Shown here one piece after another: positions 43,796 through 55,018 of a stretch of 64,000 nucleotides of DNA. The position numbers and the translations under genes were made by a program. How positions within the stretch are numbered: the stretch's first letter is position 1; the number at the start of each line of letters is the position of its first letter. The notes beneath the pieces are model-generated. The model searched no databases and was not told the DNA's origin. It saw only the letters and a list, made by a program, of their open reading frames with translations. Source of the DNA: Chrysoperla carnea (lineage: Eukaryota > Arthropoda > Insecta > Neuroptera > Chrysopidae); NCBI RefSeq assembly GCF_905475395.1, contig NC_058338.1:95775435-95839434 (forward strand), read 5' to 3'.

Positions 43796-44069
43796 TATAT
43801 AAAGTTCTTATATTTTCAAAGGGACCATTCTCAATGTCTGTGATTGTTACCACAGATAATTTATGTCCGTTCACAAATTATAGTTTTTAATTTAAAACTG
43901 TCAGAGGCGGACAAAAAATAACATGGCGATTGTGAAGTACAGCCATAAAATTATTATTTTATTATTAATTACTCCATAATTAATTAATTAAATATACTAC
44001 ATGACTGTGACTTTGATACTTTGATGTAAAACCGCCATAGTTAACCAAATTTCAAAAATATATTTTGAA

Positions 44070-44340
44070 CAACTTACCACTGGCTGGGAGGTTGCGAGTT
44101 CGAACCTAGGCAGCGGCAGTGTGAATAAAAATAGTTAATAGGACGGTAAATTGATCACACTGTCGTCGCTTGGATAAGAACGAAGTAACAGACTCCATCC
44201 ACATCGTGAAAAATGTAATTGTGTATATATTCGAATGTAATTGAAATAAATAAAGATTAAAAATAATGATGTGGTTGACCTCTGTTAGAGACTTAAATGT
44301 CTGAGGATCGGAATTAAAACCCCATTATTATTATTATATC
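44070..44340 (+). mobile_element. tRNA-derived SINE
   Basis: GGTTGCGAGTTCGAACCTAG at about 44,090-44,109 contains a good RNA polymerase III box B (GAGTTCGAACC). A SINE-like body follows (CACACTGTCGTCGCTTGG ... CATCCACATCGTG), ending in ACCCCATTATTATTATTAT, a short ATT-repeat tail. Box A upstream is weak, so the 5' end may be truncated. It is not a functional tRNA: no cloverleaf closes around the box. The 270 bp before it hold nothing recognisable. Confidence 0.6.
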
Positions 44341-44349
44341 AGTCATTTA

Positions 44350-44720
44350 CATTCACAGATTATAGTTTTTAATTTAAAACAGATTTACAACTCCCTGAAA
44401 ATTTTTTACTATTTTTTCTTCTCTGAAGGTACTTTTTTTTCCAGGTGGCTCTACACATTATATTCGTGTAGGGCCATCTATTAATTTTGATAATAATTTA
44501 TCCATTTCAATGGTTGTTGGGGAAACAATATTTTATATATTTTTAAATCAATAAACAATATGTCTTTTAAAATTCGTTTCGTTTGTATTCTCAATCTATT
44601 GCGTTTATTAACATTTTGTGGACCATTTGTGTAGTGACTTTATTAAAGTGTTTAGGCCGTTTTCATTGTGCCCCTGTTCATTAATTAATTAGTGTAATAT
44701 AGTTTAGGTCGTTTTAGTAC
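44350..44720 (+). repeat. Segmental duplication copy 1 (with 46,540-46,960)
   Basis: Shares with 46,540-46,960 in the same order: ACAGATTATAGTTTTTAATT, TTTCAATGGTTGTTGGGG, GAAACAATATTTTATATAT, CATTTGTGTAGTGACTTTAT and TTTAGGCCGTTTTCATTGTG. Each copy lies downstream (3') of a minus-strand zinc-finger gene, so gene plus flank was duplicated in tandem. Confidence 0.8.
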
Positions 44721-44961
44721 TTATGATAAATTTAAATGTACCCAAACTAAAAACATCCGCTCGTTGCATACGAATTTCCATGCATTAATTCTAGAATTCT
44801 ATTAGCCTTGTAGCCTTTATGTTTGAATGACAACCGGGCCTGTTTTCCTTTACAAAAAGTTAAAAACCGGCACTGGGAAGAAGTAAATTAAGTTTTTATT
44901 TTTTTTAGAAAATTATGTATTCAATAATAAATTCCAAAATAAAATGAAAACTTTAAATTTT

Positions 44962-45732
44962 CTAATTTAACAATTTCACCGGTATTTCTTCTTTAATTCT
45001 TGCATGGTCCAATGTAACTGTTTCAGACTTCAAATTCAAATGTCTTTCTCGTAAATGATTTTGTTTATGTTTAATTAAATGATGTTTTAAACTAAATATT
45101 TTATTACAAATTTCACATGAATAAGGTTTTTCTCCGGTATGAATTTGTATATGTCGAGTTAAATCACTTTGTAAATTAAATTTTTTATCACAAACTTCAC
45201 AAGAAAAAGGTTTTTCTCCAGTATGAGTTCGTTTATGAACAACTAAATTGCTATGATTATTAAATTTTTTATCACAAAATTCACAAGAAAAAGGTTTTTC
45301 ACCGGTATGTATTCTTTTATGTTTAATTAAATTATCATTTTGATTGAATGTTTTATTACAAACGTCACATGAAAATGGTTTTTCTCCTGTATGAATACGT
45401 TTATGTTTAACTAAAATATGTTTATGATTAAATGTTTTATTACAAACGTCACATGTAAAACGTTTCAAGATAGTTTTTACATCTTCCATTTTATCAATAA
45501 ACTCTTCACTTATCTCTTCATGTTTCATTGTAATAGTTTCGGTGGTTTCTTCTTGGATTTCTTCTTTAAACAGTATATGTTCAAAAGTTTCTTCAGGTAT
45601 TTCTTCTTTAATTTTTACAAACTCCATTGTTTCACATTCTTCAATAATCTCTGTATTTAATTGTTGTCCAAGTTTAATATTTTCTATGTTACCAAATTTA
45701 TTATCAAAGTTATAAAATGAATTTTTATCCAT
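44962..45732 (-). CDS. C2H2 zinc-finger protein with 5 fingers
   Basis: A 256-aa family member. The start MDKNSFYNFDNKFGNIENIK aligns with the MANNSF starts of its paralogues. The acidic N-terminal region has FVKIKEEIPEE and FKEEIQEE modules. Five C2H2 fingers with TGEKP linkers follow, all ligands present. The tail (LNLKSETVTLDHARIKEEIP) ends early in VKLLN. A shift of one base would continue as IVKLEN, as in the paralogues, so the last part of the tail was probably lost by a small indel near 44,975. The finger array itself is whole, so the protein may still bind DNA. Upstream motif at 45,795-45,830. Confidence 0.85.
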   Translation of the reverse strand: MDKNSFYNFDNKFGNIENIKLGQQLNTEIIEECETMEFVKIKEEIPEETFEHILFKEEIQEETTETITMKHEEISEEFIDKMEDVKTILKRFTCDVCNKTFNHKHILVKHKRIHTGEKPFSCDVCNKTFNQNDNLIKHKRIHTGEKPFSCEFCDKKFNNHSNLVVHKRTHTGEKPFSCEVCDKKFNLQSDLTRHIQIHTGEKPYSCEICNKIFSLKHHLIKHKQNHLRERHLNLKSETVTLDHARIKEEIPVKLLN

Positions 45733-45789
45733 TTTCCTTCTATTCGTATATTCTATTAAAGTTCACAAATAAAACCTAATAAAATAGTT

Positions 45790-45885
45790 TAATGTCAACA
45801 ACATTGGGTTGCGTTCAGAGAAACTACAATAAGATATGGCATGTTCCTACTGCCGTGCTTACAGTTTATTTGACAATTCAGCAAA
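45790..45885 (-). promoter_or_regulatory. Shared upstream region of the zinc-finger family (copy 3)
   Basis: Plus-strand ACATTGGGTTGCGTTCAGAG, then AAACTACAATAAGATATG, about 65-100 bp upstream of the gene. It closely matches 13,621 and 18,865. A looser match, GGTTGCGTTCACAC, lies at about 48,429 before the next gene. Confidence 0.45.
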
Positions 45886-46539
45886 GAAAAGCTCTCCCTT
45901 GTTTTCTTCACTTCCAGCTGGAAGAATCTGCTAGCTAGCAACAGTTATGACGTTAGAAATAACAGTTTTTTTTTTTTTTATATAAACAAACATTTATTAA
46001 TGTATATTTCTCTTTATTAGTACAATTAAAATAAATATCTAAAACGAAAAAAATCGATGCATCTTTTAAATTTTTTACAGTTATTTATTAGCTGTTGAAA
46101 GAACTTCGTAAAAAAAGTCGACCTCTTAGAGGCGTATACTTAATGTCACAAAAAATGCTCGTTTTACATATAATATTATATGTAAAACGAGCATTTTTTG
46201 TGACATTAAGATACCTAACCCCATGGGAGTTACATGACCCAGCGTTCTCTAGATGTATAAACTCTTTGAATATTATAGGCTTCATTATTATAATATGAAG
46301 ACTAGCAGACACGCACCCGCTTTGCTGAGCAATTTCAACTTTAAAAACAAACACTATCGCGTTACAACTCTCACTTATCCTCCCGTTTGTTCACTATTTT
46401 ATAAATTTAATTTTTTGGTACGGAACCCTATTTTTTTTTAAAATAAAATTTAGCGCTCGCTGATAATGTATTTAAAAATTAAGAATTTTCATACAAACTC
46501 TCATTCCTTTTTCACCACTAAAACGACAGAGTTTCATAC
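45886..46539. other. No gene; contains a perfect palindrome
   Basis: AT-rich filler between tandem units. The only feature supported is the 72-bp palindrome at 46,139-46,210. Overlapping short frames on both strands here are chance products of that symmetry. Confidence 0.5.
46139..46210. repeat. 72-bp perfect palindrome
   Basis: CTTAATGTCACAAAAAATGC ... GCATTTTTTGTGACATTAAG pairs without mismatch or loop; the centre is TAATATTA at 46,174/46,175. Its size and symmetry fit a minimal hairpin MITE, or a joined inverted duplication. Confidence 0.95.
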
Positions 46540-46960
46540 ACAGATTATAATCTTTAATTTAAAATAGATCTGAAACTCCATGGGAAATTTTCAAATAGAT
46601 TATATGTAATTGTTATTACTTTTATGAAATTTTTTACTAATTTAAGCTCTAAGACGGTGCCATACTCCAGATGCCTTTACACGCTTAAGTGGTTGGGCCA
46701 TCTATTTGTTTGGAAAATAATTTGCCTATTTCAATGGTTGAGGAGAAACAATATTTTATATATTTTAAAACATATAAACAATACGTCTTTCAAACTGTGC
46801 ATGTAGTTAACATTGGTTAAGTTTTTTTGTGCGTATTCTCAATTGATTGCGGTTATTAAATTTTTGTGGATCATTTGTGTAGTGACTTTATGTATTTAGG
46901 CCGTCTTCATTGTGTTCATTAACTAATTATTGTAATTTTATTTAGGCCGTTTTAGGTGTG
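46540..46960 (+). repeat. Segmental duplication copy 2 (with 44,350-44,720)
   Basis: See the partner at 44,350. Divergence is clear but alignment is continuous, with small indels. About 380 bp of AT-rich DNA separates it from the next zinc-finger gene. Confidence 0.8.
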
Positions 46961-47344
46961 TTTATACACCAAACTAGTAAATAATAATTTAAATATGTTA
47001 TACAATGAATGCTATTTTGTTTAATGGTTCCCACCATTTAAAAAAAATAGTTCACTGTAAGTGCTTTACTCCAGGAGGATTTTTGACCCACCATTCATGT
47101 TCAATATAGTTGCCTATATATTTATGTAATAAACTTACAATCTGTGGTTTCATACAAACTATCATTCCTTATTTGATCCCCTTAAATAATGAAAATGAAA
47201 TCCGGGGCTGGAAAGAATTATTAAGGCATAGAAATTGATAAAAATTTTATTTTTTTTAGAAAATTATGAATTTTATCAAAATAAAATGAAAAATACTTTA
47301 TATGAAAAACGTTTTACTTCTTTTCTAATTGGTACAGGTCACGT

Positions 47345-48298
47345 TCAAAAATTTTCATCAGATATTTCTTCTTTAATAAATACATTTTCAATTTTAATAA
47401 TTTTCTCTGGTATGTCTTCTTTAATTCTTGCATGTTCCAATGTAACTGTTTCAGACTTCAAATTCAAATGTTTTTCTTGAAAATGATTTCGTTTATGTCC
47501 AATTAAATGATGTTTTAAACTAAATTTTTTATTACATATTTCACATGAATAAGGTTTTTCTCCGGTATGAATTTGTTTATGGCGAGTTAAATTACATGAT
47601 GAATGAAATTTTTTATCACAAACTTCACAAGAATAAGGTTTTTCTCCAGTATGGATTCTTGTATGTCTGATTAAACTCTGTTGTTGAATAAATGTCTTAT
47701 TACAAAATTCACATGAGAGCAGTTTTTCTCCAGTATGAATACGTTTGTGAACCACTAAATTACTAGGAGTACCAAATTTTTTATCACAAATTTCACATGT
47801 AAATGGTTTTTCTCCAGTATGCGTTCGTTTATGTGTAACTAAACTACTTTTATCACTAACTTTTTTGCCACAAGTTTCACATGAAAAAGGTTTTTCCCCA
47901 GTATGAATTCGGCTATGTTTAATTAAATTATGTTTCGCAGTAAATTTTTTATCACAAATTTCACATGAAAATGGTTTTTTTCCGATATGCATGAGCTCAT
48001 GCTTAATTAAACTTTGTTTTAGAGTAAAAGTTTCACCACAAATTTTACATGAAAAATGTTTGTCTTCGATATCAATCTGTTGAAGATTTTCATTCAAAAT
48101 TTCGTTCTTAATTATAAGTTCTGTATTTAATTGTTGCTCAATTTTAATATTTTCATAATTTTTGAATGTGCTAAGGAAATAAATTTCTTCCTGTTTAATT
48201 TCAGCAGGTTCTTTCAACATTTCTTCTTTAATTGGTATATGTTCTATTTTATAAACATTTCTTTCAGATATTTCCGTTTCAATTTTTAAAAAGTCCAT
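47345..48298 (-). CDS. C2H2 zinc-finger protein with 7 fingers
   Basis: A 317-aa family member with an acidic N-terminus (YKIEHIPIKEEMLKEPAEIK, NIKIEQQLNTELI), seven C2H2 fingers and the full tail LNLKSETVTLEHARIKEDIP ... VFIKEEISDENF, nearly identical to that of the 18-finger gene. The modelled start MDFLKIETE corresponds to an internal MEFVKIKEE of the paralogues. Upstream, a family-like start (MTNNEI, ATG at about 48,408) exists, but a 1-base shift near 48,330 separates it, so the protein now probably begins at 48,298, or the shift is an assembly error. Finger 3 (CETCGKKVSDKS) has Val where Phe is usual. Role as for the paralogues. Confidence 0.85.
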   Translation of the reverse strand: MDFLKIETEISERNVYKIEHIPIKEEMLKEPAEIKQEEIYFLSTFKNYENIKIEQQLNTELIIKNEILNENLQQIDIEDKHFSCKICGETFTLKQSLIKHELMHIGKKPFSCEICDKKFTAKHNLIKHSRIHTGEKPFSCETCGKKVSDKSSLVTHKRTHTGEKPFTCEICDKKFGTPSNLVVHKRIHTGEKLLSCEFCNKTFIQQQSLIRHTRIHTGEKPYSCEVCDKKFHSSCNLTRHKQIHTGEKPYSCEICNKKFSLKHHLIGHKRNHFQEKHLNLKSETVTLEHARIKEDIPEKIIKIENVFIKEEISDENF

Positions 48299-48454
48299 TT
48301 TTCCAATTTCTTCAATTATTTCATTTGCATGTTTTCTTCCTTGATAAATAAATTAGTATCTTGCATCATTTTAATAAAAAAAAAAGGCATTATTTCATTA
48401 TTTGTCATTTTCTTTCCAGTCATCTGATGGTTGCGTTCACACTGTTCGCAGAAA

Positions 48455-48700
48455 CTTGACTAAAGATGTAATTTAATGATGACCCTTGACGCTGGCTTTG
48501 AGCGACAAATTAGGATTCTACCTAGCTAAAAAATAGAACTATGTGCAGAGTCAAATTTAAAATATATAACTTCCTGATGACGCTTGACGCTGGCTTTGAG
48601 CGTCAAATTAGGAATCCACCTAGCTGAAAAAATGGAACTGTGTGCAGCGTCATATTTAAGAGATGTAACTTCATGATGACGCTCGACTCTGGCAAAGAAT
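48455..48700. repeat. Tandem repeat of about 95 bp upstream of the zinc-finger gene
   Basis: Three copies of TGATGACGCTTGACGCTGGC (first with GACCC), each followed by TTTGAGCG(A/T)CAAATTAGGA or its worn form, then CCTAGCTGAAAAAAT and GTGCAG(A/C)GTCA. Copies start at about 48,477, 48,575 and 48,674. Single copies lie near 13,677, 23,148 (inverted) and 23,832. The motif GACGCTTGACGCTGG...GAGCGTCAA is partly self-complementary. Confidence 0.75.
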
Positions 48701-49028
48701 ACAGATACATGAAGAACAACAGTTCTATACAAATTATACGAACTCACCCTTAGACCATATATTTTAAATAGATGAGCCCAGCGTATACTAAGTATGTATA
48801 TTTTGGCTTACAGAGTAGATTAACAAAGACAAAAATACAATATTCAAACAGCTGACGGAGAAACACGTAATACCTAAGGATGGCATTCAATGCGCATGAT
48901 CGTATGACCGGAATCAGCTGCATCAATTATCTGTTTATACTCCTCATTCACAACTGCACATAAAAATTTATTTTGTTTTAACATTCAAACGATTAATATT
49001 GTTAGATAATTTTGTGTTAATTCTATGA
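48701..49028. other. No gene recognised
   Basis: AT-rich; contains no domain-bearing frame or clear repeat pairing within this window. Confidence 0.45.
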
Positions 49029-49400
49029 AAAAAAATTTGGAAAACGGTTGACCCTGCAGATCATCCTTGTAACTTCCCGCTAAGTATTGACTCATAACGT
49101 GTAAAAAATTCGCGCGACGTTTGATAAAACACTATTTTTTAAATTTTCAAATCGCAATAACTTTAGAATGAATAAACAGATTTTCATGCGGTTGGTGACA
49201 TTCGACGCAGTTTTTGAAGCTTCATGAAGAATCTTTAAGTTTCAATTGATAGAACAAAAAATTTTGAGGTTATTCCGAAAAAACGCTTTTTTGGGTTTTC
49301 TTTCGTCAACGATAACTCACGAACGAATCAACCGATATTGACCGGACTGGTGGTGATCGACGTGGTTTTTTGATGTTGAGAGCTGATTAGTTTCTGAAAT
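49029..49400 (-). repeat. Interspersed repeat B, copy with the empty Harbinger site
   Basis: Inverse copy of 29,640-29,948 joined directly to 33,816-33,850. AAACGGTTGACCCTGCAGAT, CATCCTTGTAACTTCCCGCT and GTGGTGATCGACGTGGTTTT are landmarks. At 49,054-49,060 a single CTG/CAG is present where the other copy carries the element and its CTG duplication. Confidence 0.8.
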
Positions 49401-50794
49401 TGATCGATACAGCCGTTTAAAAGTTATTGAGATGATATGCGTATAATATTTTTATTTTTATATTGTCTCATCATAGGCGTGCATTTAATTTTTTTTTTTT
49501 CTATAATATTTCATTGTGAAATAGCGTACCTAAAAATTCAAGCAATAAACTTGATTATATATTTTCTTTAAATCAATTTAATATTACCACCTCCGTAAAA
49601 ACTAAACTTAAACTTTATAATTAGTCCATTGAAATGTTACATTGACTGAACATTTTTTAGAGGATGTGATTTTATTTGTGGAACATGTAGGGGGGAGGAA
49701 ATACAATCTTATAAACTATTGATTTCTCAAAAATTTTTAAAGGCATAATTTGTAGCGTGAATATCAAATTAGTACTTTTATTCCATTTAAATATTTAAAA
49801 ATCCATTTTGTCCACCACTTGACAAACTGGAAATTGCTATTTTCAAAATTTCGGGCAATAGACGTCTAGTTTTTTCACAGGTGGGATAAAATGGTTTTTT
49901 AAATTTTCACTGCATTAGTTTAGTATTACAATAAGAAAGAAACGAGCAATCGAAAACTTTATTTTCTCTGTAAAAGAGAACTGAATAGAATTTTCGTAGA
50001 GGAAAAACCACGCGACGCGTCCTCCTTTTTCATGTCAAGATTTTGTATGGCGAATTTGATTACATTTTTACAATTCTCTTTTAAGTAGTTTGTTCCCAGA
50101 AATTGATAGAAATTCAATGTATTTTAAATTAGAGATTGTCTTTTATATAGTGGTCTCATTTTTTTATCAATTGGGACGATTTTAGGACATCCTTACTATA
50201 TTGTTAGGCCCTGGACGGCATTATCCTTAAAAACGTGGTTTCTAGCACACTAAGTCAATCAAAAAATTAGTATTATTAAGTAATTATATTTTTAATAATG
50301 TTATAACCTAAATTGTAATAATAACATGGTTTGATTTATTTAGCGGATCAGCAAAAATTAATATTTCATATTTAAAATTTACGTCACAATATTTTATATT
50401 TTGGCCTAAATGTTTTATATTTAAAGGCAAGCTAAATATTCAAAATTCATACAGTGATTATACAACTTAGAGTTTAAACGTTAACAACATCATACAGTAA
50501 TTATACGATCTTTAACAACATCTATACAGTGATTATTACAACTTAGAATTACAACTTAAACTTTAACAATTATTACAACTGAAAGTATAACTTCGACTTA
50601 AATAATAATTCAACAAATAAAGTGATATTTTCTAAAATTAAAAAATCGTATTCATCTATAAAGGATTCATAAGATTCTCTCCTTTCAAAATATAAAGACC
50701 TTTGGTGGCAGCATCTTCCCTGGACCCTTAACCAAGGCAGTACCGTAACAATATCTAATAACCGAAAAATACCCAAACATAAAAGATTTGTTAA
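49401..50794. other. No gene; downstream flank of the P-type transposase
   Basis: AT-rich. Near 50,450-50,560 ATACAGTGATTAT / ATACAGTAATTAT recurs three times about 40-65 bp apart, with TTAACAACATC between; such short subterminal repeats could belong to the end of the P-type element, but no inverted terminus was identified. Confidence 0.4.
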
Positions 50795-53700
50795 TTATTT
50801 ATTTTTAGTATGTTTGTACTGGTCATGCAACTTCTTCGCGATTTTATACAAGCTACTACTATTGAAAGGCAAAGATCTTAAATCTTTACCGGCCAATATA
50901 CTATTAAATCCGTTAATATAAGTGAACACAATCATCTTGCAAAAATTATGTACAATATCAAATTTACATTCTGAAAAACCGTTTTCTTAATCACTTTTAA
51001 CAAATGTTTTTTGTTTGGGTCATTTTTCAAAATAAATTTAACGATATTATAAGTCTTAGTCATATTTATTAAAAATTGACTATTTATATAGTTAAGCCTA
51101 GTAGCAACGGCCCCCCCAAACTCTTTTTCGCGCACAAAATATAAAAAATTCATTATCCTCCTCCTGCTGCAAAAACACATTATGTTTACACTCCTCACAC
51201 TTTTTTATTTTAATGTTTTTTAAAATGTACCCCCCTACGTAAGCAATGGCATTTTTCTCTAAATCATTTAATATATTACTCAAAACTTCAGATGGAATCT
51301 CAACCGCTGTAATCTCCTCTCTCCTGATTTTCTCTCTAATAAGAAAAAAGTAATTTTTTGTAACTGTTTTCAGAAAATTTTAAAAAATTTTAAAATCGAT
51401 AAAAAAAACAATATTCTAACTATAATTTTTTAGAAACGTAGAAACATAATCAAGTTCTTAAATAAATTTAACAAAAGTTATCAATAATTGTTAATAATCA
51501 AAAGTTATTATTTACCTGTAGGATAAAAATGTTTGCAATGGAATTAGCAAATCCGACCCATCATCTTCACAATTACCTCCCACAGAATGTTTACTAAGTT
51601 AGTGACCAGAAGAAATTTGTAAAACGGTCCAAAAGCATGGCACGATGGATTCGACCACCGACTTCCTCGTTGACGAACTTTCCCGAAAAAATTCTCTAAA
51701 GGATCTTGGTTCAAAAACCTGGGAACCGACGTCTCAATTCCAAGATCCTTTAATTTGTTCGTCAATAAAATTAAATTTTCCAATGTAAAGACCCAATTTT
51801 TGAAAGTCGGTGGGCGTGTCATTCGTCTTCCACTCGAATCGAGGCATTCCATACTTTTGAAAATGGGGATAGCCTCTCTCCAAAACTTTACTTGTAAGCT
51901 ATCCCCTTCCTTAAGATCTATCTGAGTTTTGAGTTTTTTTCCTCCTTCGTTGAAAGGTCCGCAACCATTGACGCTATCGAACACATCATCCATAAATTTT
52001 AAAAAAACTGCCGTTTCTGTAGCACGCCTCTCCATTTTCGTTTCACCAATAGTGAATTCTGAAAAATAAACCTCATTTAAGCTTTGTTTTATATTTACAC
52101 TTAATTGGCAATAAAAGTTTTACGCAAACACTTACACACTTTGCTAGTGATGGAATGCAGAAAATCAAATTTTAAAAATTATTGTCCATTTACTGAAGAA
52201 TTAAGAATATTTGTAAAAATGTGAATCTTTAATAAAATAAACTTTAACTTACCACTTTTGGCCATTAAATTGATTCCTGTCGCAACTGAACGACTAAAAA
52301 TTTGGGCACAAACAGAAACTTTCATTTTTTTAATAATTTTTGGATTGACATGATGCTCCGTCAATTTGTGCATAACCCTAAGATCGCCACTTGGAGAGTC
52401 CAATATCCAAGCCTTCAGGATATCGTCCCACTTCGCCACTTTTTTGTTGCCGTCTTTTTGGAATAAAATATTTTTTGGTAACAAATTATTTCTTATTCCT
52501 TTTAAGAGATGGGGAGTGTCAAAGAGAGGAATTATTGTTGATTCCCCAATTTCAAACACTTGATGTCTGAGTTCCTCACCTCGGGCCAAATATTTTCCCC
52601 GCGTATCCTCTAGTAAACGATGGATCGCGTTGATATTATTTGACCCTTGGTCACAAATAGTACCGACAACATTAAATCCAGCATTTTGTGCAGCCAAAAT
52701 AATTTCTTTAATGGCCTTTACTATTTGTGCCCCTTTTGCGGCTCCATTTACAAACTGGTATAGCACCGGCTGTTTCCAATTTTTGACAATTCCTCTTAAC
52801 ATAAAAACCTGTAATAATGAAAAAAAAAAGTAAGTTTGAGTTAAAATAGATATCATAAAAAAAATTATAATATAAGATTTTTAGAATAAATGAAGAGTTG
52901 TGGGTACAATGATTAAATTACAATAATATAAATCGGCATTTTTGTCAACAAATTCGATCTATAAATATATTTTATTATATGAGTGAGTAATAAAAGAGAT
53001 TAAAATGTATACAAATTACTAAATTACAACATAACCAACCCTTTGTAATTCTAAGCAATTCGGTATTATTTGTATTACCAAAAGTTTTTTAAGTTTTATT
53101 TTTACAAAATATTTTGTTATTACAGTTACCTTTCAAGTAGGCATAATTTTATTACTAAAACTGATGACGGTTTGTTTAGAATTATAATCAAGGGACAATT
53201 TATGGTTTACTTAAGTTTATCTGTCTTTCAATTTCTTAAATTCCACACCCATTTAAAAAAAATTATGTTACTATACTTTCCAAAACATAGTTAAGTAAAA
53301 AAGTGGGCGGGTGATATGAAAGAGATTAAAATATTATAACATATTTTATTTTGAAAAACAATAATTTAGAATAAAAATTTGTGTTAAAAATTTGTATAAC
53401 GCGAAAAGTTAAATGTAATTGTAATATTAATAATAATGTAAACTGTAATTTTAAATAGCAACTTACTTGTATATGATCCGCAATCTTATTGGTTTGGTGG
53501 TCCCCAAAATCCTCAAAACCTTCAACGCAATCTTTATGGACATTATACGTCAAATTACGCGATAGACTCATTTCGTCAAAAAGTAAGACGCATGTCCGGT
53601 TTGAAGGATCGAGTCTCTTCAACATTCGATTAAGTCCATTAAAGATTTCCAAATTAAGTCCTGGTGACACGGGTAAACGGTTTAAAAATTTCATCAGTGT

Positions 53701-54639
53701 GACTCTTGACGGAAGCGCAAATATCTTTGATAACAATCTGTATCCACTTGGGCTCTGTTTAAACAAAGCCAGAGACATAACCTTGGCGTCTGTGGAAAAT
53801 CGACGCCCCTTCATTTTCTTTTTTGAACAAATAATCTGACTCAAAAAAAACTTCCTGCAATTCTCGTTCAGAGTTTCTGTAAGTTTCTTGAAACTTGCTT
53901 GCGACGAGAATTGTTCTGCTTTTTTAAAACGAGCTTGAAAATTTAACCACTTGCGAAGCTGGTATGATGCCCGCCGTTGGAATTTCCGTGCTGTAGTATA
54001 CAATCGCTTTTTCTGAGGCGACAATCTAACTCTTCTTAATGAGTCCAAATACTCTGCACCTTAAAAATGAGAATGATCAAATTATTACTATGCATTTAAA
54101 TTTAAGTAACATATGGAAGATTGTATCAAAAAGAATTGTTATCATATAGCCACGACAAATTATTTTAATGGCATAATCTTTTAGTATACCTACTTATAAA
54201 TTAAATGCGTGTCGTAACGGCATTCATAATAAAGCGATTAATTTTCAAGGTATTTAAATTTTGTTTTATTTATTCATTTCAAAATTTATAGAACTAGAAT
54301 TTGAGGTTACTATTAAAAAAATTTTTGAACTGAAAAAATGCTTACCATGTAGAGACACAGGTGATCTAGGAGGTGATTTTTCTTGAACCAAACGACTCGG
54401 ACCAGGAACAGCTAATTCTTTCAAACTGGCAGGCTCTTGAACCAATTCAATTGGTCTTGAAATATTCACCTCCAAAGAGTGTTCGAGTTAAAAAGTCACC
54501 TATTTTTTGATTATAAATATAGCTTTACAAATTGAATTCCTTTAAATTTCGTATTCTAATAGTATTTATTCTTCGATTATTTAATAATCAAAAGTTTCTT
54601 AATTATTTGCAAAAAATAAAAATGATATTTTATTGAAAA

Positions 54640-55012
54640 CTAGCTGTTTCCCGCCCGCTTTGCGTGGCGTAAAATATACTCGCTTTGCTGGGCAACATCC
54701 CCACTTGCACCCCTCCCTCCACATTTCCTTGCGTTGGATAACAGTTTTGTAATGTACACGTCATGCTCTTTTATTTGATACCCCACTTAGGTATTTTTGT
54801 AAATATTCGATATTTCCTTCCCACTTTCTCGCTACACCTTTCTACCCTCCGAAGGTTAAAAAAATTTCTAAATGTAATTTAAAACATTCTGACCAAGTTT
54901 TGAACTATTAAAAGCCATAATTGAAAAATATGAATTTTTATTCATGAACACCCCCGCAACCCCCCTTGTGGGTGGAATTTTGTAAAACCCGTTCTTAGCT
55001 GACCTCTACTTG
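54640..55012. repeat. Probable interspersed repeat fragment
   Basis: CTAGCTGTTTCCCGCCCGCT, TTGCGTGGCG and the following C-rich stretches resemble a widespread insect repeat end (CTAGC...CCCGC...). It lies between the second visible exon and the Merlin-type element. Family not assigned; only one copy in the window. Confidence 0.4.
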
Positions 55013-55018
55013 GCAAAA

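Noticed and set aside
44085-44115. Box B-containing sequence, considered as a tRNA gene
   Set aside because: No acceptor stem or cloverleaf can be closed, and the ATT-rich tail marks a SINE.
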